Assembly (NCBI RefSeq): GCF_954871325.1
Contig: NC_088779.1
Span: 13,952,846-14,016,845 of the forward strand
From: Gordionus sp. m RMFG-2023
Lineage: Eukaryota; Nematomorpha; Gordioida; Chordodea; Parachordodidae
Length of the DNA stretch: 64,000 bases
Direction of reading: 5' to 3'
Part shown: positions 48,225 to 59,217 of the stretch, one piece after another
Layout of the letters: each line of letters begins with the position of its first letter
How positions within the stretch are numbered: the first letter of the stretch is position 1
The notes under the pieces: generated by a model
What the model saw: the letters and a program-made list of their open reading frames with translations, nothing else
Told to the model about the DNA's origin: nothing
Database searches by the model: none
Program-made: the position numbers and the translations under genes

Positions 48225-49030
48225 TTAAATTTATAATGTATAATATATTAGGTTTCATAAAATAATGCATAATAATACAAGAGAGGTGGTCTTACACTGA
48301 GAATGTTATGGTCTTTCTATTTGTCGGTATTGGGGGGAATTAACCTGTAGAATGGGTATTAGTCTGTGTAGAATATTGACTCTGAATGCAGTAGTTAAAG
48401 ATAATATTTATTCTGAATGAATTATATAATATGTCTTTTATAATGTTATAAAACTTATTCCAACTTTTTAATCTTTACGCGATATTTATATCATTGTTTT
48501 ATATATAAATTTATATTTAATTTACATCCTCAAATAAAACATTTTGTAAAAAAGTAATATAAATTGATTCGGTAAATACAAGCAATAATAAAAAGAAAAA
48601 GTAATATAATAATATAATACGTAAATTGATTGAGTAAGCACAATTTGTTATTAATATCTAACATGTAACAAATTTAATATCTTTGTGATTTATATTTATT
48701 TACTTATATGCCGCAGTTAATAGTTATCTCATTGTTGTACACCAATTCTACCATGAGAGTTTTTTATTAGTCGTGACGCTTTTATTGGGTAGAGATAATA
48801 GAGGGGGGGGAGATAGTGCAGTGTGCTTCCAATTAATGTATAGAGGTGGACATTTAATGGTAGGCAGAGGCAGGATAAATTTATTGGGAATAAGAATTTT
48901 AAGGGAGTGGCCCAATTTTTATGCTACCTATGTATTTAAAAGTAAATTGCTTTTATTCATATTTAAGTTAAGGGAAATAAAAAAGACATACATACTTCAT
49001 AGTCATCACTTTAATATCTCATTTACTAGG
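48225..49030. other. Mostly A+T-rich, with one G-rich patch
   Basis: An 88-codon frame starts at 48773 in a patch with a G run. A phrase from it (GATAAATTTATTGGG) recurs near 60715 in another repeat, so I treat it as repeat-derived. Confidence 0.35.
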
Positions 49031-49275
49031 CGGCACTAACCCTTTCAAAGATGTTACCCCTCTAGATCCCTCTAAAATTAAACCTCCCTACACTCTCCAA
49101 ATTTTGCCCCACTCTTACTAATAAATTATCAAAAAAAGGAAACCAATCAAAACTACCTCCCCCCCCCTCTCTCTCTCATTTCATTAAATGACAAAAGGTT
49201 CTTCATAACTACCTATCCTATCTAATTTCATTGAAAACCTTACGTCATACTCATATCTTCTCCCCTCCCACCCTT
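49030..49275. repeat. Dispersed pyrimidine-rich repeat, copy 2
   Basis: Counterpart of 11090-11340: AAAGGAAACCAATC, CAAAACTACCTCC, CTCTCATTTCATT, AAATGACAAAAGG and CTACCTATCC in the same order. Confidence 0.45.
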
Positions 49276-49305
49276 CGGAGTAAGAGTGTCGAATAATCAT
49301 ATATA

Positions 49306-50330
49306 CTAGTAGAAAGCCCGTCAAAAATGACGGGGAATGAGATTTTTATTCATTTTTTTATGATAGTTGTAATGCCAGATCCAAGCTTACAATATTAGGA
49401 AGCATATAATTATTAAAAAGTTTATCCAGCCAGCTCAACCCTTAATAATTTGTTAAAGATATTCCTATGTCATGTGCAAGCTAATATAAATTTTGAGGTT
49501 CCAAGCCCAGTCGTATCCAATATAATTTTGAAAATTTTTTCCCACCTCGGAGATAGTTAAATTTTTAATTGATTTATCATCACATGAAGGGGAATTATCT
49601 AATTTACCAATTAGTTTAAGATGTAAAAATAAAACATGTGAATTCCGTATTAAGGGAAGCTGGGAAGGTCTGGGCAAACCACTTATTAGAGAATCATGAC
49701 AAATAAAATAAAAATAACCGACTCTTATACTTTTTGGTAATATGATCAATTATAATTATATATAAAAAATAAATTGTTGTTTATTATATAGGGTTATTGT
49801 AGCTTTTCAGATAAATTTAATGTGTGTCTTGCATTTCCCAAATTATTTGTCTTTATTTTATAGTAAACAAAAATGCTATCTATTTAAATAACAAAAATGC
49901 CATTAAACACTAATGAAACTTATATGCAAATTATATATATATTTTTTAAGAAAATATTTTTTATTGACATAAATTTAGGCTAATTTTTTTAAAATAATGA
50001 GGAATAATTATTATGTTGTGTATTTGATAAAATTAAGAGCAAATCCTTGTTGACATTTTTATTTTTGATAGAAAAAGCGACAAAATAAATCTGGAAAGGA
50101 AATAATTAATGTACAATTTCATATCATTTAGGGTTGTAGATGAAAGTAATGACGGATTACCAAAGCAGTGAACAAAACGCAATACGTCCTGATAAGGATG
50201 AGTCATACGCTTATGCCTTGGGATACTGGTAAAAGAAGAACGCAAAATGATATTTCTGTTAATGTCAGCATTGGTAGCCCCCTCTAAAATAGAATCATGA
50301 ACGACAATGTTAACTCAACCATAAAAAGGT
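49306..50330 (-). mobile_element. Helitron, 3' end and decayed internal part
   Basis: On the minus strand the sequence ends with the hairpin CCCGTCA-TTTT-TGACGGG, eleven bases, and then CTAG at 49309-49306, followed by T. A hairpin a short distance before CTRR with insertion before T is the Helitron 3' signature. A Helitron-type coding remnant lies at 50033-50300. The 5' end (a TC start) was not identified. About 430 bp next to the terminus are repeated, inverted, at 52850-53286. Confidence 0.75.
50033..50300 (-). pseudogene. Helitron Rep/helicase protein fragment
   Basis: Reads VHDSILEGATNAD, INRNIILRSSFTSIPRHKR, then HPYQDVLRFVHCFGNPSLL. This matches the N-terminal Helitron-like domain that precedes the HUH nickase, normally (L/I)PSSFTGxPRxMxxxYQDAMxxVxxxGxPxLF. 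The HUH and helicase parts were not found downstream, so the copy is internally deleted. Remaining reading is short and ends in unrelated sequence. Confidence 0.65.
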
Positions 50331-52250
50331 AGTAAGAATTGTTATAAAGGCCACGACAGAACTACTGCATATTTTTCAATAAATAAAGTTGATGAAAATG
50401 GCCGTACTGCACATTCAAGTTTGAACATTCCTCTAAATAATCATGAAAGTTTCTCAGAGATTTGGATAAAGTAATATTTATAATAACTCCTAGTGAAGTG
50501 AATGATAGTACGGAATTGAATGCTTATATTTGTTAAAAAATAGGCAGAGGTGGCATAGGGATTGTGGTAGTGGTGATAGAAATATCATTTGGAGGCAACT
50601 GAGTGAAAATAAAATAAACATATAAATATAAAACATAAGATAAAAAAAATAAATAAACCTCCAGAGGAGTTAATTTCAAGCATAGTTTTTTATTATTTTG
50701 GCTACCAGTAACTCTTGAACGGGCAAGGCGTTTGTTTATTCGTCATTATTTTAATTGCTTATCTTTAATAGATTCATTTTGTAGCAATGTGAGGGATTAA
50801 GGTTGGGTTAGAACATTATTATTGAAATAAAACGAACATTAAAATTCTGTAAACCAGTAGATGGATCAATATTAGATGCATATATCTAGTAGTTGGAGGG
50901 ATATCAGCAAAAAAAATTGGGGGGGGGGGGCTTATCAAGCCTATTATGATATTCTAAAGGTAAATTTTGCATTTGTGCACTATTAATGGCTGATATATCA
51001 ATATTTGAACAATTCTAAAGAGGAAATAAGATGGGGATAGTTTTATAAAAAATAAAATAATTCTCAAGTTGAATTTATAAGGTAGGAATAAAATAAAATA
51101 CCATTTGGAGAGATCAATTGGCAAATTTTTTTCAAAAAATAGGATCATTGTGAATAAGTAAAGAATAATTTAAATAATATATATATACCATAATATGTAT
51201 TTTTTTTGGAATAAATATAAAAATAGAAAACCCCGTTTAGTATTTTTTATTAAAAGAATAAAAAGGAGTATTGTTAAAAAGGTAGGAACCTTAAGAATAA
51301 ATATATTATTTTAATTGAATAAAAATAAATATTGTAATATATAATGATTTTTTAGAATAGATATATCATATATAAAAATAATAATAATAAAAATAATATA
51401 CTATGTATATTTTTTTTGAGCATTATACAAAATAATCAGCAGGAATAATAAAGCAATGGTGGATCCGACATAATGGTTAGCTTTTAAAAAAGTAGGATCT
51501 TTAAAAATTGTTATATTAATTTAGTTAATTTTAAAAATGTACTTTGTATAATTTTCAGAATATTCATCAGAGATAAAAGGGTATATTGTGCGGCCCGAGA
51601 AAATGGATAGCCTTAAAAATACGTAGGATGCTTAAAATAATTTAAATTTATTTAAATTATAAAAAAATATTCGATTTTTTGGAATAGATATAAAATCATA
51701 TATTAAATTATTTATAATAAAAATAATGTAATATGTATATTTTTTTGTGAGTTATACAAAATAATCAGCAGGGATGGTTAACCTCTCTAGAAATAGTGGG
51801 AATATCATCCATCAGAAGCAGATGAATTATAAAATGAAAAGTATAAACATTTTTAGTATATATAGATGAATAACTTTATTTTGCATTTGGTAGATTTTAT
51901 TGGGCTTCACGTCAATGACCCAGTATAATTATTTTGCTTGAATATGAGTTGAATTAAGCATTGAATGATATTTATTTTTTGATAAGCCCAGCCTTCGCCT
52001 GGAGTGTGTAGCCTGAGGTAGGGAAATAAGAGAAAATTAAATGGAAAGAAAATAGGGAAATTAAAAGGGAAAGAAAGGAAAAGGGTAGTATTTTTTAAAT
52101 TTTGATTTTTCCCATATTATTTGAGACTGTTGTTAAAATAATGAATGTTAGTGATATCTTTAGTAGGGATACATATGTTGTCGGCATAGCATAGACAGTC
52201 TACATTTTGTATGTTCCTGAAAACTATTCTTTGAGTTAAAATATATATAT
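50331..52250. repeat. Satellite-like A+T-rich region with diffuse tandem repeats
   Basis: TATACAAAATAATCAGCAGG preceded by AATGTAATATGTATATTTTTT occurs near 51385-51450 and again near 51710-51775, about 330 bp apart. TAGGA-led blocks recur near 51280, 51485 and 51620. No gene recognised. Confidence 0.5.
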
Positions 52251-52252
52251 TT

Positions 52253-52660
52253 ATAAAAATATTAACATAAGACTAACATTTAACATTAAAAAATCCCAAT
52301 TTAAGTTCAAGCCTACAATATCTGGAAAAAATATCCAAGCATCCAAGATCTTAATAATTTAAAAAGATTTTCTCAAGCCCACCTCAATCCCTAATTATTT
52401 TGAAACCAAGCCCAGAGATATTAAATTTATAATTAATGAAGGGGAGATCTCTGATTTACCAATTAGTCTACGGGTAAAATATAATACTTTATAAAAATAT
52501 TAACATAAGACTAACATTTAACATTAAAAAATCTCAATATAGGTTCAAGCCTACAATATTTGGGAAAAATTTCCAAGCATCCAAGATCTTAATAATTTTA
52601 AAAAAATTTCTCAAGCCCATTTTAATCCCTAATAATTTTTGAAAATCAAGCCAATATTAA
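52253..52660. repeat. Two-copy tandem duplication, unit about 240 bp
   Basis: TATTAACATAAGACTAACAT, then TTCAAGCCTACAATAT and CCAAGCATCCAAGATCTTAA, occur at 52258 and again at 52497. The copies differ by scattered substitutions. Confidence 0.8.
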
Positions 52661-52849
52661 TTTTGAGAAATATTTTTTAAGCCCAGTCTAACCCATAATA
52701 ATTTTGAAAAAAATTTCCCAAGCCTAGAGATATTAAAATTATTGAATTAACTCAGTTATGAATTTCTATATAAAATATTAATAATTTGTAATATTTAGTA
52801 AATAATGTATTACTTTGACAATTGGTTTTAATATGACTACAGTTGCACT

Positions 52850-53286
52850 AATTTTGAAAAAAAATCATGTGAATTGGTATAATAAGGGAAACTGAGAAAG
52901 ACTGAACAAAGCACTTATTAGAGAATCATGACAAAATAAAGTCTGCCCTAATATTATTAATGTTTTTTTTACACTATAAACTAATGGGAAAATCATATAT
53001 TTACCCTTCATGTGATGATAAATCAATTAAAAATTTAACTATCTCCGAGATGGGAAAAAATTTTCAAAATCATATTGGATACGACTGGGCATGGAACCTC
53101 AAAATTAATATTAGCTTGCACCTGACATGGGAATATCTTTTACAAATTATTAAGGGTTGAGCTGGGCTTGATAAACATTTTTATAATTATATGCTTCCTA
53201 ATATTGTGAGCTTGGACCTGGCATGACACTATCGTAAAAAATGAATAAAAATCTCATTCCCCGTCATTTTTGATAGGCTTTCTTAA
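52850..53286 (+). mobile_element. Second Helitron 3' end, opposite orientation
   Basis: The plus-strand sequence corresponds to 49306-49740 inverted. Shared blocks include CATGTGAATT, AATCATGACAAA, TTACCCTTCATGTGATGAT-like sequence, ATTGGATACGACTGGGC and TCATTCCCCGTCATTTTTGA. The hairpin is degraded and the final CTAG reads CTTAA here. A 66-codon frame over it is repeat, not gene. Confidence 0.65.
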
Positions 53287-53610
53287 TAATTTGTAATATT
53301 TAGTAAATAGTGTATTACTTTCCTATATATAAACATTGGTATAAACTCAAGACTTAATCAATGGACATGGGAATATCTTTTACAAATTATTAAGGGTTGA
53401 GCTAGGCTTGATAAACTTTTTTATAATTATATGCTTCTTAATTATATACTTCTTAATTATATGCTTACTAATATTGTGCCTCCTACAGTTGCATTAATTT
53501 TGAAAAAAATTTCCCAAGCCTAGAGATATCAAATATTAATAATTTGTAATATTTAGTAAATAATGTATTACTTTTTGGTTTTAATATGGCCTCCTACAGT
53601 TGCATAGAAA
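53287..53610. repeat. Scrambled direct repeats of the Helitron 3' region
   Basis: AATAATTTGTAATATTTAGT occurs at 52789, 53286 and 53540. CATGGGAATATCTTTTACAA occurs at 53128 and 53365. CCTCCTACAGTTGCAT occurs twice. The blocks are in changed order, suggesting repeated partial duplications. Confidence 0.65.
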
Positions 53611-53671
53611 ATTTAAGTTATAGGATCATCTGTTTGTATAAAATAAATAAACAAATAATAAATAAATACGT

Positions 53672-53742
53672 ACCGATGACATGACGTAACGATGACATGA
53701 CGTAGCGATTACATGACGTCACGATGACGTAGTGAGGACATC
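53672..53742. repeat. Short minisatellite, unit about 16 bp (ACGATGACATGACGTA)
   Basis: About four units of an ACGATGACATGACGTA-like sequence, with substitutions. One junction forms the palindrome TGACGTCA, identical to a consensus CRE, but there is no adjacent gene and I attach no function. Confidence 0.7.
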
Positions 53743-54074
53743 GGAAAATTATAATATAGATGTTTTGTTTTATATAAATCTATACACATTTATGAAATGA
53801 GCCTGTCATTTTTTTAATGTATTTTATTTATATTTAACTAACTATTTGATTAAAAAACAAAGATTTTATCTTCTTGATAATTTTATATTGAATATTATTA
53901 TTAATACATTGCAATTTAAAATTGACCTTTTAGTTTTAAAATAAAAAAAGTGATACTCGAAATAATTTAAATTGTAAATTAAGCGTATCGACATTAGCGG
54001 CAACATGCTTATATTTTTTTAAAATTTAATTTGTAAATAACTTTATAATAATTCACATTTTTTAAAATGGTAAT

Positions 54075-54545
54075 GCTAAAGAGGGATCAAATTTTTGGGG
54101 GAGATTTTAAGATATCCCATTCAAATCGATCAAAAAAGGTACATTTTCGGCCGACCCCTTTTAAAATTGTTGATAATTTCTGGGATTATGTAGATAGGTC
54201 AAAAAATGAGAAGCCGTATTTTTTAGCTCGCTAGCACAACTGGTTCCCGGGGCTCATATGTGCAAAAAAGAGCCACCTTGGAATCTGTAAATTTATAAAA
54301 TGCTTATATCTCAAAAACTTTTTATAGTAAAAAAAAATATATAACATATCATATTGTAGGTAAACAAAATTCCTAAAGGGCTATCAAAATATGATAAATG
54401 GCGCCAATTTGGGCCTTTAATTTCTGGCTTACCTATATTGCTTTACTTGTATTTTTAAGCAAAAAAGGGAGTTTGTTTTCAAAAAAATTTTTTTGCTTTT
54501 TATTTAAGCACCTTTATAAATATATATACGATGTCAAAACCTTGG
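54075..54545 (+). repeat. Unclassified dispersed repeat C, copy 1
   Basis: Shares about 400 bp, inverted, with 60065-60490. Shared blocks include CGGCCGACCC, AGCTCGCTAGCAC with ACTGGTT, GCAAAAAAGAGCCA, AAAATGCTTATATCTCAAAA, and GCTTTACTTGTATTT. No intact coding region or termini identified. Confidence 0.7.
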
Positions 54546-55059
54546 CGACGCTATCGACTCTTCCGAAATATACATTTTTATCAAAAATTGAAAAAATAGA
54601 TGGCGCTTATCGTTGAAAATATTATTTTGAGGAAATTAAAATATTGATATGTTTATAAGTAGTGTGTAAAAATTTTCTAGTTCTGCCTCCTCCCCCATCA
54701 CCATCCTTAAAAATTTGTTTTGCATTTTTTTACTTTGCTACTATAGCGAATGACTTATTAGCTCTATAATGTATTACAGCTGCATTAAAAAAGAATATTT
54801 AATTAGGCATATTATTGATTATATTTTATGATCATATTATTTCACAAAATAAACTGTTCTCTCTTTATGCATAATATTTTTAACTTGCCAGTTCAGTAAT
54901 TTAAAATAATTCAACCCGTCTGCATCTTATTATTTTATCGTGTATCTACCAATAACAGGGATTTCGATAGTGCAAAAACATATATTGTAGTAGCAGATCA
55001 ATTAAAATTTTGTTCTATATCTCAGGTGAACGTACCAAATGTTAAAATATCCCAAACAA

Positions 55060-55810
55060 TTTAGATATGTTATTAAGCTTTTCATGCAGACAAAAATTAG
55101 CAAACATTCCTTATACTTCAAATGACAATGTTGATATTGATTCTCAAGAGTCTATTGATTACATTAATATATCCTAAAATCAATAAGAGAATCTCCCATT
55201 AAAAGAAAATTCTTATGTGAAAAGAAATATCCAAAGGAAAAAATATCTAGAGTAAAAAAAGTTTTAACGACTAAAATTATATTATTATATCAAATGATGA
55301 AAAATTCGATCAATTTCCCGCCGTCGATTACAAATGAATATCAATTATTAACATTATTACCATCAAATTGGACAGTAGAAAAAATTGTATAAAAGAATTT
55401 AATATTTCATATTATATGGGGTTAAAATCAAATGGTTTAATAAAGGAAATGGGATTTTTTTTAAACACCAAATCCTAAACTCGGTAAGACAATAAATGCC
55501 TCCACCGTTGCTATTGACAAAACTTTTTATAGCAATGATGAATATAGTAGATCGATGCTTGGGAAAAGGAATTTTGTTTCTATGATGATAAATGGTGAAA
55601 AGATTCAAGTTCAAAAAAGTTTAATTTTAATGGAAAAAAAGATGAGTGGCATTTCTGGGCCACATCTCATGACAGGGTCGGAGGTACAGTCAACGTTTAG
55701 TGGCCAGGGCTAGTTTACAAAGACCTGTTTCAGAACGAATAGCTTGTCCTAAAGAGTTTTTTGCTTATTGTAAGGAAAATATTAAAGGTATAAGATTTAT
55801 AATTTATTAA
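55060..55810 (+). pseudogene. Relic of an unclassified repeated gene family (NPKxGKT block)
   Basis: Blocks in several frames read FSCRQKLANIPYTSND, LLPSNWTVEKI, FNISYYMGLKSNGLIKE, TPNPKLGKTINASTVA, DEYSRSMLGKRNFVSM and GEKIQVQKSLIL. This order (LPSxWS..KI, then a helix-turn-helix-like segment, TPNPKxGKxL, then a S(R)xxxGKxDFVSV block) matches a family that is repeated in many invertebrate genomes and is probably transposon-related. Downstream conserved parts are missing. Several stops and shifts interrupt it. A hAT begins at 55818. Confidence 0.5.
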
Positions 55811-55817
55811 TATATTA

Positions 55818-56717
55818 CAGAGACCTGCAGAGGTACCATTTGTACGGCCCGGCCCAGCCAGGATTTTTTTTCAAAAATTTTTTGCGGCCCGGCCAGGCCC
55901 TGGTTTAAAAATTTTAGGCCCGGCCCGGATATTTTAAATAAAAAATTTTGGGGGCCCGGCTCGGCCTGGATTTTTTTAAAAAAATTTTTTTAGGCCCGCT
56001 CGGAATTTTTTAAAATTATATTCGACCTGGTATATACAAAAAATTGATTATTTCGTATTTATCATATTTTTCGGCGAGTATTATCATTAAGCAAGTATAT
56101 TAGCTAATGTTGTTAAACGGCTCGTTTTGAGCCGATTTTTAAAAACTATATGTCTAGACCTTTGCTCCTTCTATGAGCAAAATTTTCAGGCTTGCATAAT
56201 ATTTTTCTGGATAAAAAACTGAGTTAGCATCCGTTTAATAACACTATAAACATATTTTATTTCAGATATTTAGTATATTACAAATTGATACTATAAAAAA
56301 TTTGTGTAAATAATATTTTGAGAATATACTATGTATTTATAAAAAAAGTAAAAATGATATTTTAATTAATAAAAAATATAACATATATTATATATTTTAA
56401 AATACTGTATTTAATCCTTTGCGTATTTATTCCATGGCAGGAAAACTACAATTTTATTATGTAATAGATACTATGAGTGTTAGCTAGTGTTAACTTTCAC
56501 AAAACATTATATTAATCATAACTATATATAATCATAACTATATCTAATTGACGAATACAATAATTCATGTTGTATAAATTTTTTAAAAAAATACGGCCCG
56601 GCACGGCTCCAGTATTTTTAAAAAAAATTGGCCCAGCCCGGGTATATTTTAAAAATTTAAAAAACTGCCCGGCCCTGGTACCCGGGCCGGGCTTAGGGCC
56701 GGACCTGCAGGTCTCTG
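55818..56717. mobile_element. hAT, CAGAGACCTGCAG family, short non-autonomous copy
   Basis: Ends CAGAGACCTGCAGAGGTACC / GGACCTGCAGGTCTCTG with GGCCCGG arrays (55848-56000 and 56590-56705). The first 250 bp nearly equals the inverted right end of the 31269-35168 element. A MITE sits inside at 56105-56246. The flanks both contain TATATTA but are not an exact 8-bp duplication. Confidence 0.85.
56105..56246. mobile_element. Foldback-type MITE, copy 3 (internally deleted)
   Basis: The left end TAATGTTGTTAAACGGCTCG is intact for about 45 bp. The right arm is shortened to CCGTTTAATAACACTA. It retains the core phrases CTTTGCTCCTTCTATGAGC and AGGCTTGCATAATA. It lies inside the hAT at 55818-56717. Confidence 0.8.
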
Positions 56718-56743
56718 ATGTATATTATTTTTTTTTTCTTAAG

Positions 56744-56963
56744 GAATAGATTTCTCCTATATTATGGAAGACAATATGAGAAAGAGCAAATAATTTTAGA
56801 AGAGATATTCAATAAAGCGCGTACAAAACCAGAAACGCTTACTTTTCATCCAATTTCTCCGGATAAAATTGAAGCAAAATTTTATTCAAACTCAATAGAA
56901 TCGCAAATATTAAATATATCACTCGAATATTTATGCAAATTATATGAGAAAATAAATAAATAA
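56744..56963 (+). CDS. Candidate terminal coding exon of an unrecognised gene
   Basis: A long pyrimidine tract ending CTTAAG resembles a splice acceptor and is followed by an open stretch to a TAA. It contains LLYYGRQYEKEQIILEEIF, KPETLTFHPISPDKIEAKF, and ends SLEYLCKLYEKINK. Composition is that of a real helical protein, and stops are absent although the DNA is A+T-rich. I do not recognise the family. The hAT at 55818-56717 lies directly upstream, where an intron would be. It may be a host exon or a transposon-protein exon. Confidence 0.35.
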
Positions 56964-57101
56964 ATATATAACATGTGTCTATGACAATCAATGGTGGATG
57001 GCCTATGTTTTAAAAAAATAAATCGAAAAAGAGATATTAGTTTTTGCATCCTCAAGGACCCTCAAATTCTTATACATGTCCCTCCTTGGGTATCAAGTCA
57101 A

Positions 57102-57158
57102 TTCGGCGCGGAAAATTCGGCGCATAAAATTCGGCGCGGCGACAATTCAGCGCGTATC
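57102..57158. repeat. AATTCGGCGC terminal sub-repeats, left end
   Basis: Four units, CAATTCGGCGCGG, AAATTCGGCGC, AAATTCGGCGCGG and CAATTCAGCGC, in direct order. The inverse series is at 59584-59626 and 62366-62414. Confidence 0.9.
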
Positions 57159-57714
57159 TATTACAGTTGCAATTTATTATATATTACTTAGTATAAAAAA
57201 ATAAGGATGATTAAATAGAAATCATTTTGAATTTTGGTCCTATTAATTATTTCTCCATATTTATTTTTACAAAAATCTCAATATCAAAAAAAATTAACAA
57301 CCAATATTTATACCTATTTCTTTGGTTGACCAATTTACCACATAAGATATGTTGATTAATAGCCAATGTTATGTAAGCCGAAATTTTGAAGAAAGAAAGA
57401 AAAAGAAAGGTTTGGACCTCTTTCTCGAATCTTACATATTATTTTGGCTGGAATTTAAACCGACAGTTTTTAAAAATAGACCCAGCCATGATCCAAAAAA
57501 AATCAAATTAAGACTGACTCACTTTATAGATTTAATAAAAATCCTTAAATTCTATTAATCCTTTTTTAAAAAAAATATTATGTTTATGCTAATCTTTTCT
57601 ATTATATAAATCAAAATTTAAATGTGTAATATCAAAAAAAAATTAACAACCAATATTTATACCTATTTCTTTGGTTGACCAATTTATCACATAAGGTATG
57701 TTGATTAGTAGCCA

Positions 57715-59217
57715 CATTGGCGTATCCAGGATTTTCTTATAGGGGGGGAAAAAAATTCTGGGGGCTTCGCCCCCAAACCCCTTTTACCTGGCCTTCGGCC
57801 GGGTCTTATTTAGCTATTCTATTAAATTATTCATAATTTAATTATATTTCTATTTTTAACTATTATTTACTAATTCGTGCTTATGGATAGGATATTACAA
57901 GCCTCTTTTTTATTATTTCAAGATAGGTATATTATATTTAATAAAGTTTTTTTAAATGTTAAGTTGAAATAAAGTGTAATGTCATTTTTTTTATAAAATT
58001 TGCTTTAAAAACTAGCCTCAGCTTAAATTCTCATACAATATAAGTAGAATATAATTTTTTTATTGAAAATACTAATAGTAGTTTAAAATATTGACTAGAA
58101 AATAATTAAATTAACAAGATTTTTTAACTTCTTATCAAATACAAGATTTTTAATTATTTCGTTTGTCGTTGGAACCAAATCTCTGTGTATATTTAACAGA
58201 GCTAACCCATTTAGCCGAGATTCAGTACTTCGTAAATATGTTTTCAACCCTCTCAAGTTGGAAAAAGTCCTTTCATTCGTACATGTTGTAATAGGCAAAC
58301 ATGCAAGAATATAAAACAACTTCGAAATATTAGGAAATTGAGCCAAGGTTTCTTTACACCGATTGAGCGCATCAATAGCATGCTCAGGTAAAATAGCTAA
58401 ACGTATAAATATTAAACCACAATTCGAATTCACTGATTAAATTTATTTCAGTATCAATCTCATAGGAATAAAATTTTTCTAAATATTTAATTTTACCAAT
58501 AGTGGCAGAAAATGAAGAAGGATCTTTGGGTAATAAAACTTGAAGATTTTCTAAAGACTTGTTATTTATCTAAAACCCGTACTTTTATTTGCGATAAAAA
58601 AGTATCTAAGAATGGGATGAAAATGGATATTTTATAATATTCTTCAGTTGAGCCAATATTTATTTTCATCTCAATAATGGCCTAGGTGCTAGACGAGGTT
58701 TAATTAGTATTATATCATAAAATTTAGCCTTCGATTCAACGTCTACATTCATTCTTATTGTATCTACCTGTTCATGTATATTTTCCGCCAAATCAATAAC
58801 CTGAACCAAATCTAAATTTGGTTTTTGTAAATTTCTACAAAGTAGTGAGCTATAGGAAAATAATTTATTGATGCAACTAGCAGCAATGATAAACTCTGAT
58901 TGATCAATTGAATTCAATAATGATATCGCTGCTAACGACACATTACTTTTTTTTCATGCTCAACCTTATTTATAAATTATCGTTAGATTTCAATCTCTTT
59001 GACTAAATATTTTTCCATTTTATTAATATTTTTGAATAATATGTTGGAAAATTGATATTCAAATATTTGTAAAATTTTGATTGGTGAGGTGGGGGGGGGG
59101 GAGTCTGGGGGGTAGGGGGAAAATTTTTATTAGCTTAAAATGATATTTATGAAAATAGTCAAATTTGCGATGGGGGGGGGGAATTTCCCCCTTTACCCCC
59201 CATTGGTTACGCGCCTG
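57715..59217 (-). mobile_element. hAT inserted in foldback element A
   Basis: The ends CATTGGCGTATCCAGG and GGTTACGCGCCTG are flanked by a perfect duplication AGTAGCCA (57707-57714 and 59218-59225). GGGGGCTTCGCCCCC and CTGGCCTTCGGCCGG hairpins lie near the left end, and long G runs near the right. Transposase fragments lie on the minus strand at 58095-58941. The unoccupied target survives in the inverted copy at 61480-61487. Confidence 0.93.
58095..58941 (-). pseudogene. hAT transposase (ZMYM/DUF4371-related), C-terminal half
   Basis: In transcription order, 58941-58666 encodes SLAAISLLNSIDQSEFII, a hydrophobic helix, then LQKPNLDLVQVIDLAENI. 58433-58095 encodes LPITTCTNERTFSNLRGLK, SRLNGLALLNIHRD and a Lys/Leu-rich tail ending in a stop. 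The second block is the hAT dimerisation domain in the form found with ZMYM-like transposases. The region between them is decayed, and the N-terminal half is missing from the 1.5-kb element. Confidence 0.82.

Noticed and set aside
49465-49749. 94-codon minus frame similar to the plus frame at 52960-53160
   Set aside because: Both cover the shared non-coding 3' region of the two Helitron copies. The similarity is explained by the repeat, and the region next to a Helitron 3' end is normally non-coding.
54398-54616. 72-codon frame and the neighbouring 60478-60696 frame
   Set aside because: Both are largely inside or at the edge of repeat C, and the frames do not correspond between the two copies.
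57102-57158. Regularly spaced AATTCGGCGC units considered as a CRISPR-like array
   Set aside because: The units are about 10 bp with 2-8 bp between them, occur inverted at the other end of the element, and the window is eukaryotic.
57349-57558. 69-codon frame with a close relative at 61955-62299 on the other strand, suggesting a conserved protein
   Set aside because: Both frames lie in the inverted arms of foldback elements A and B, so the similarity is DNA repeat identity. The encoded sequence is a translation of the TIR unit, including a GAAAGAAAGAAAAAG run.
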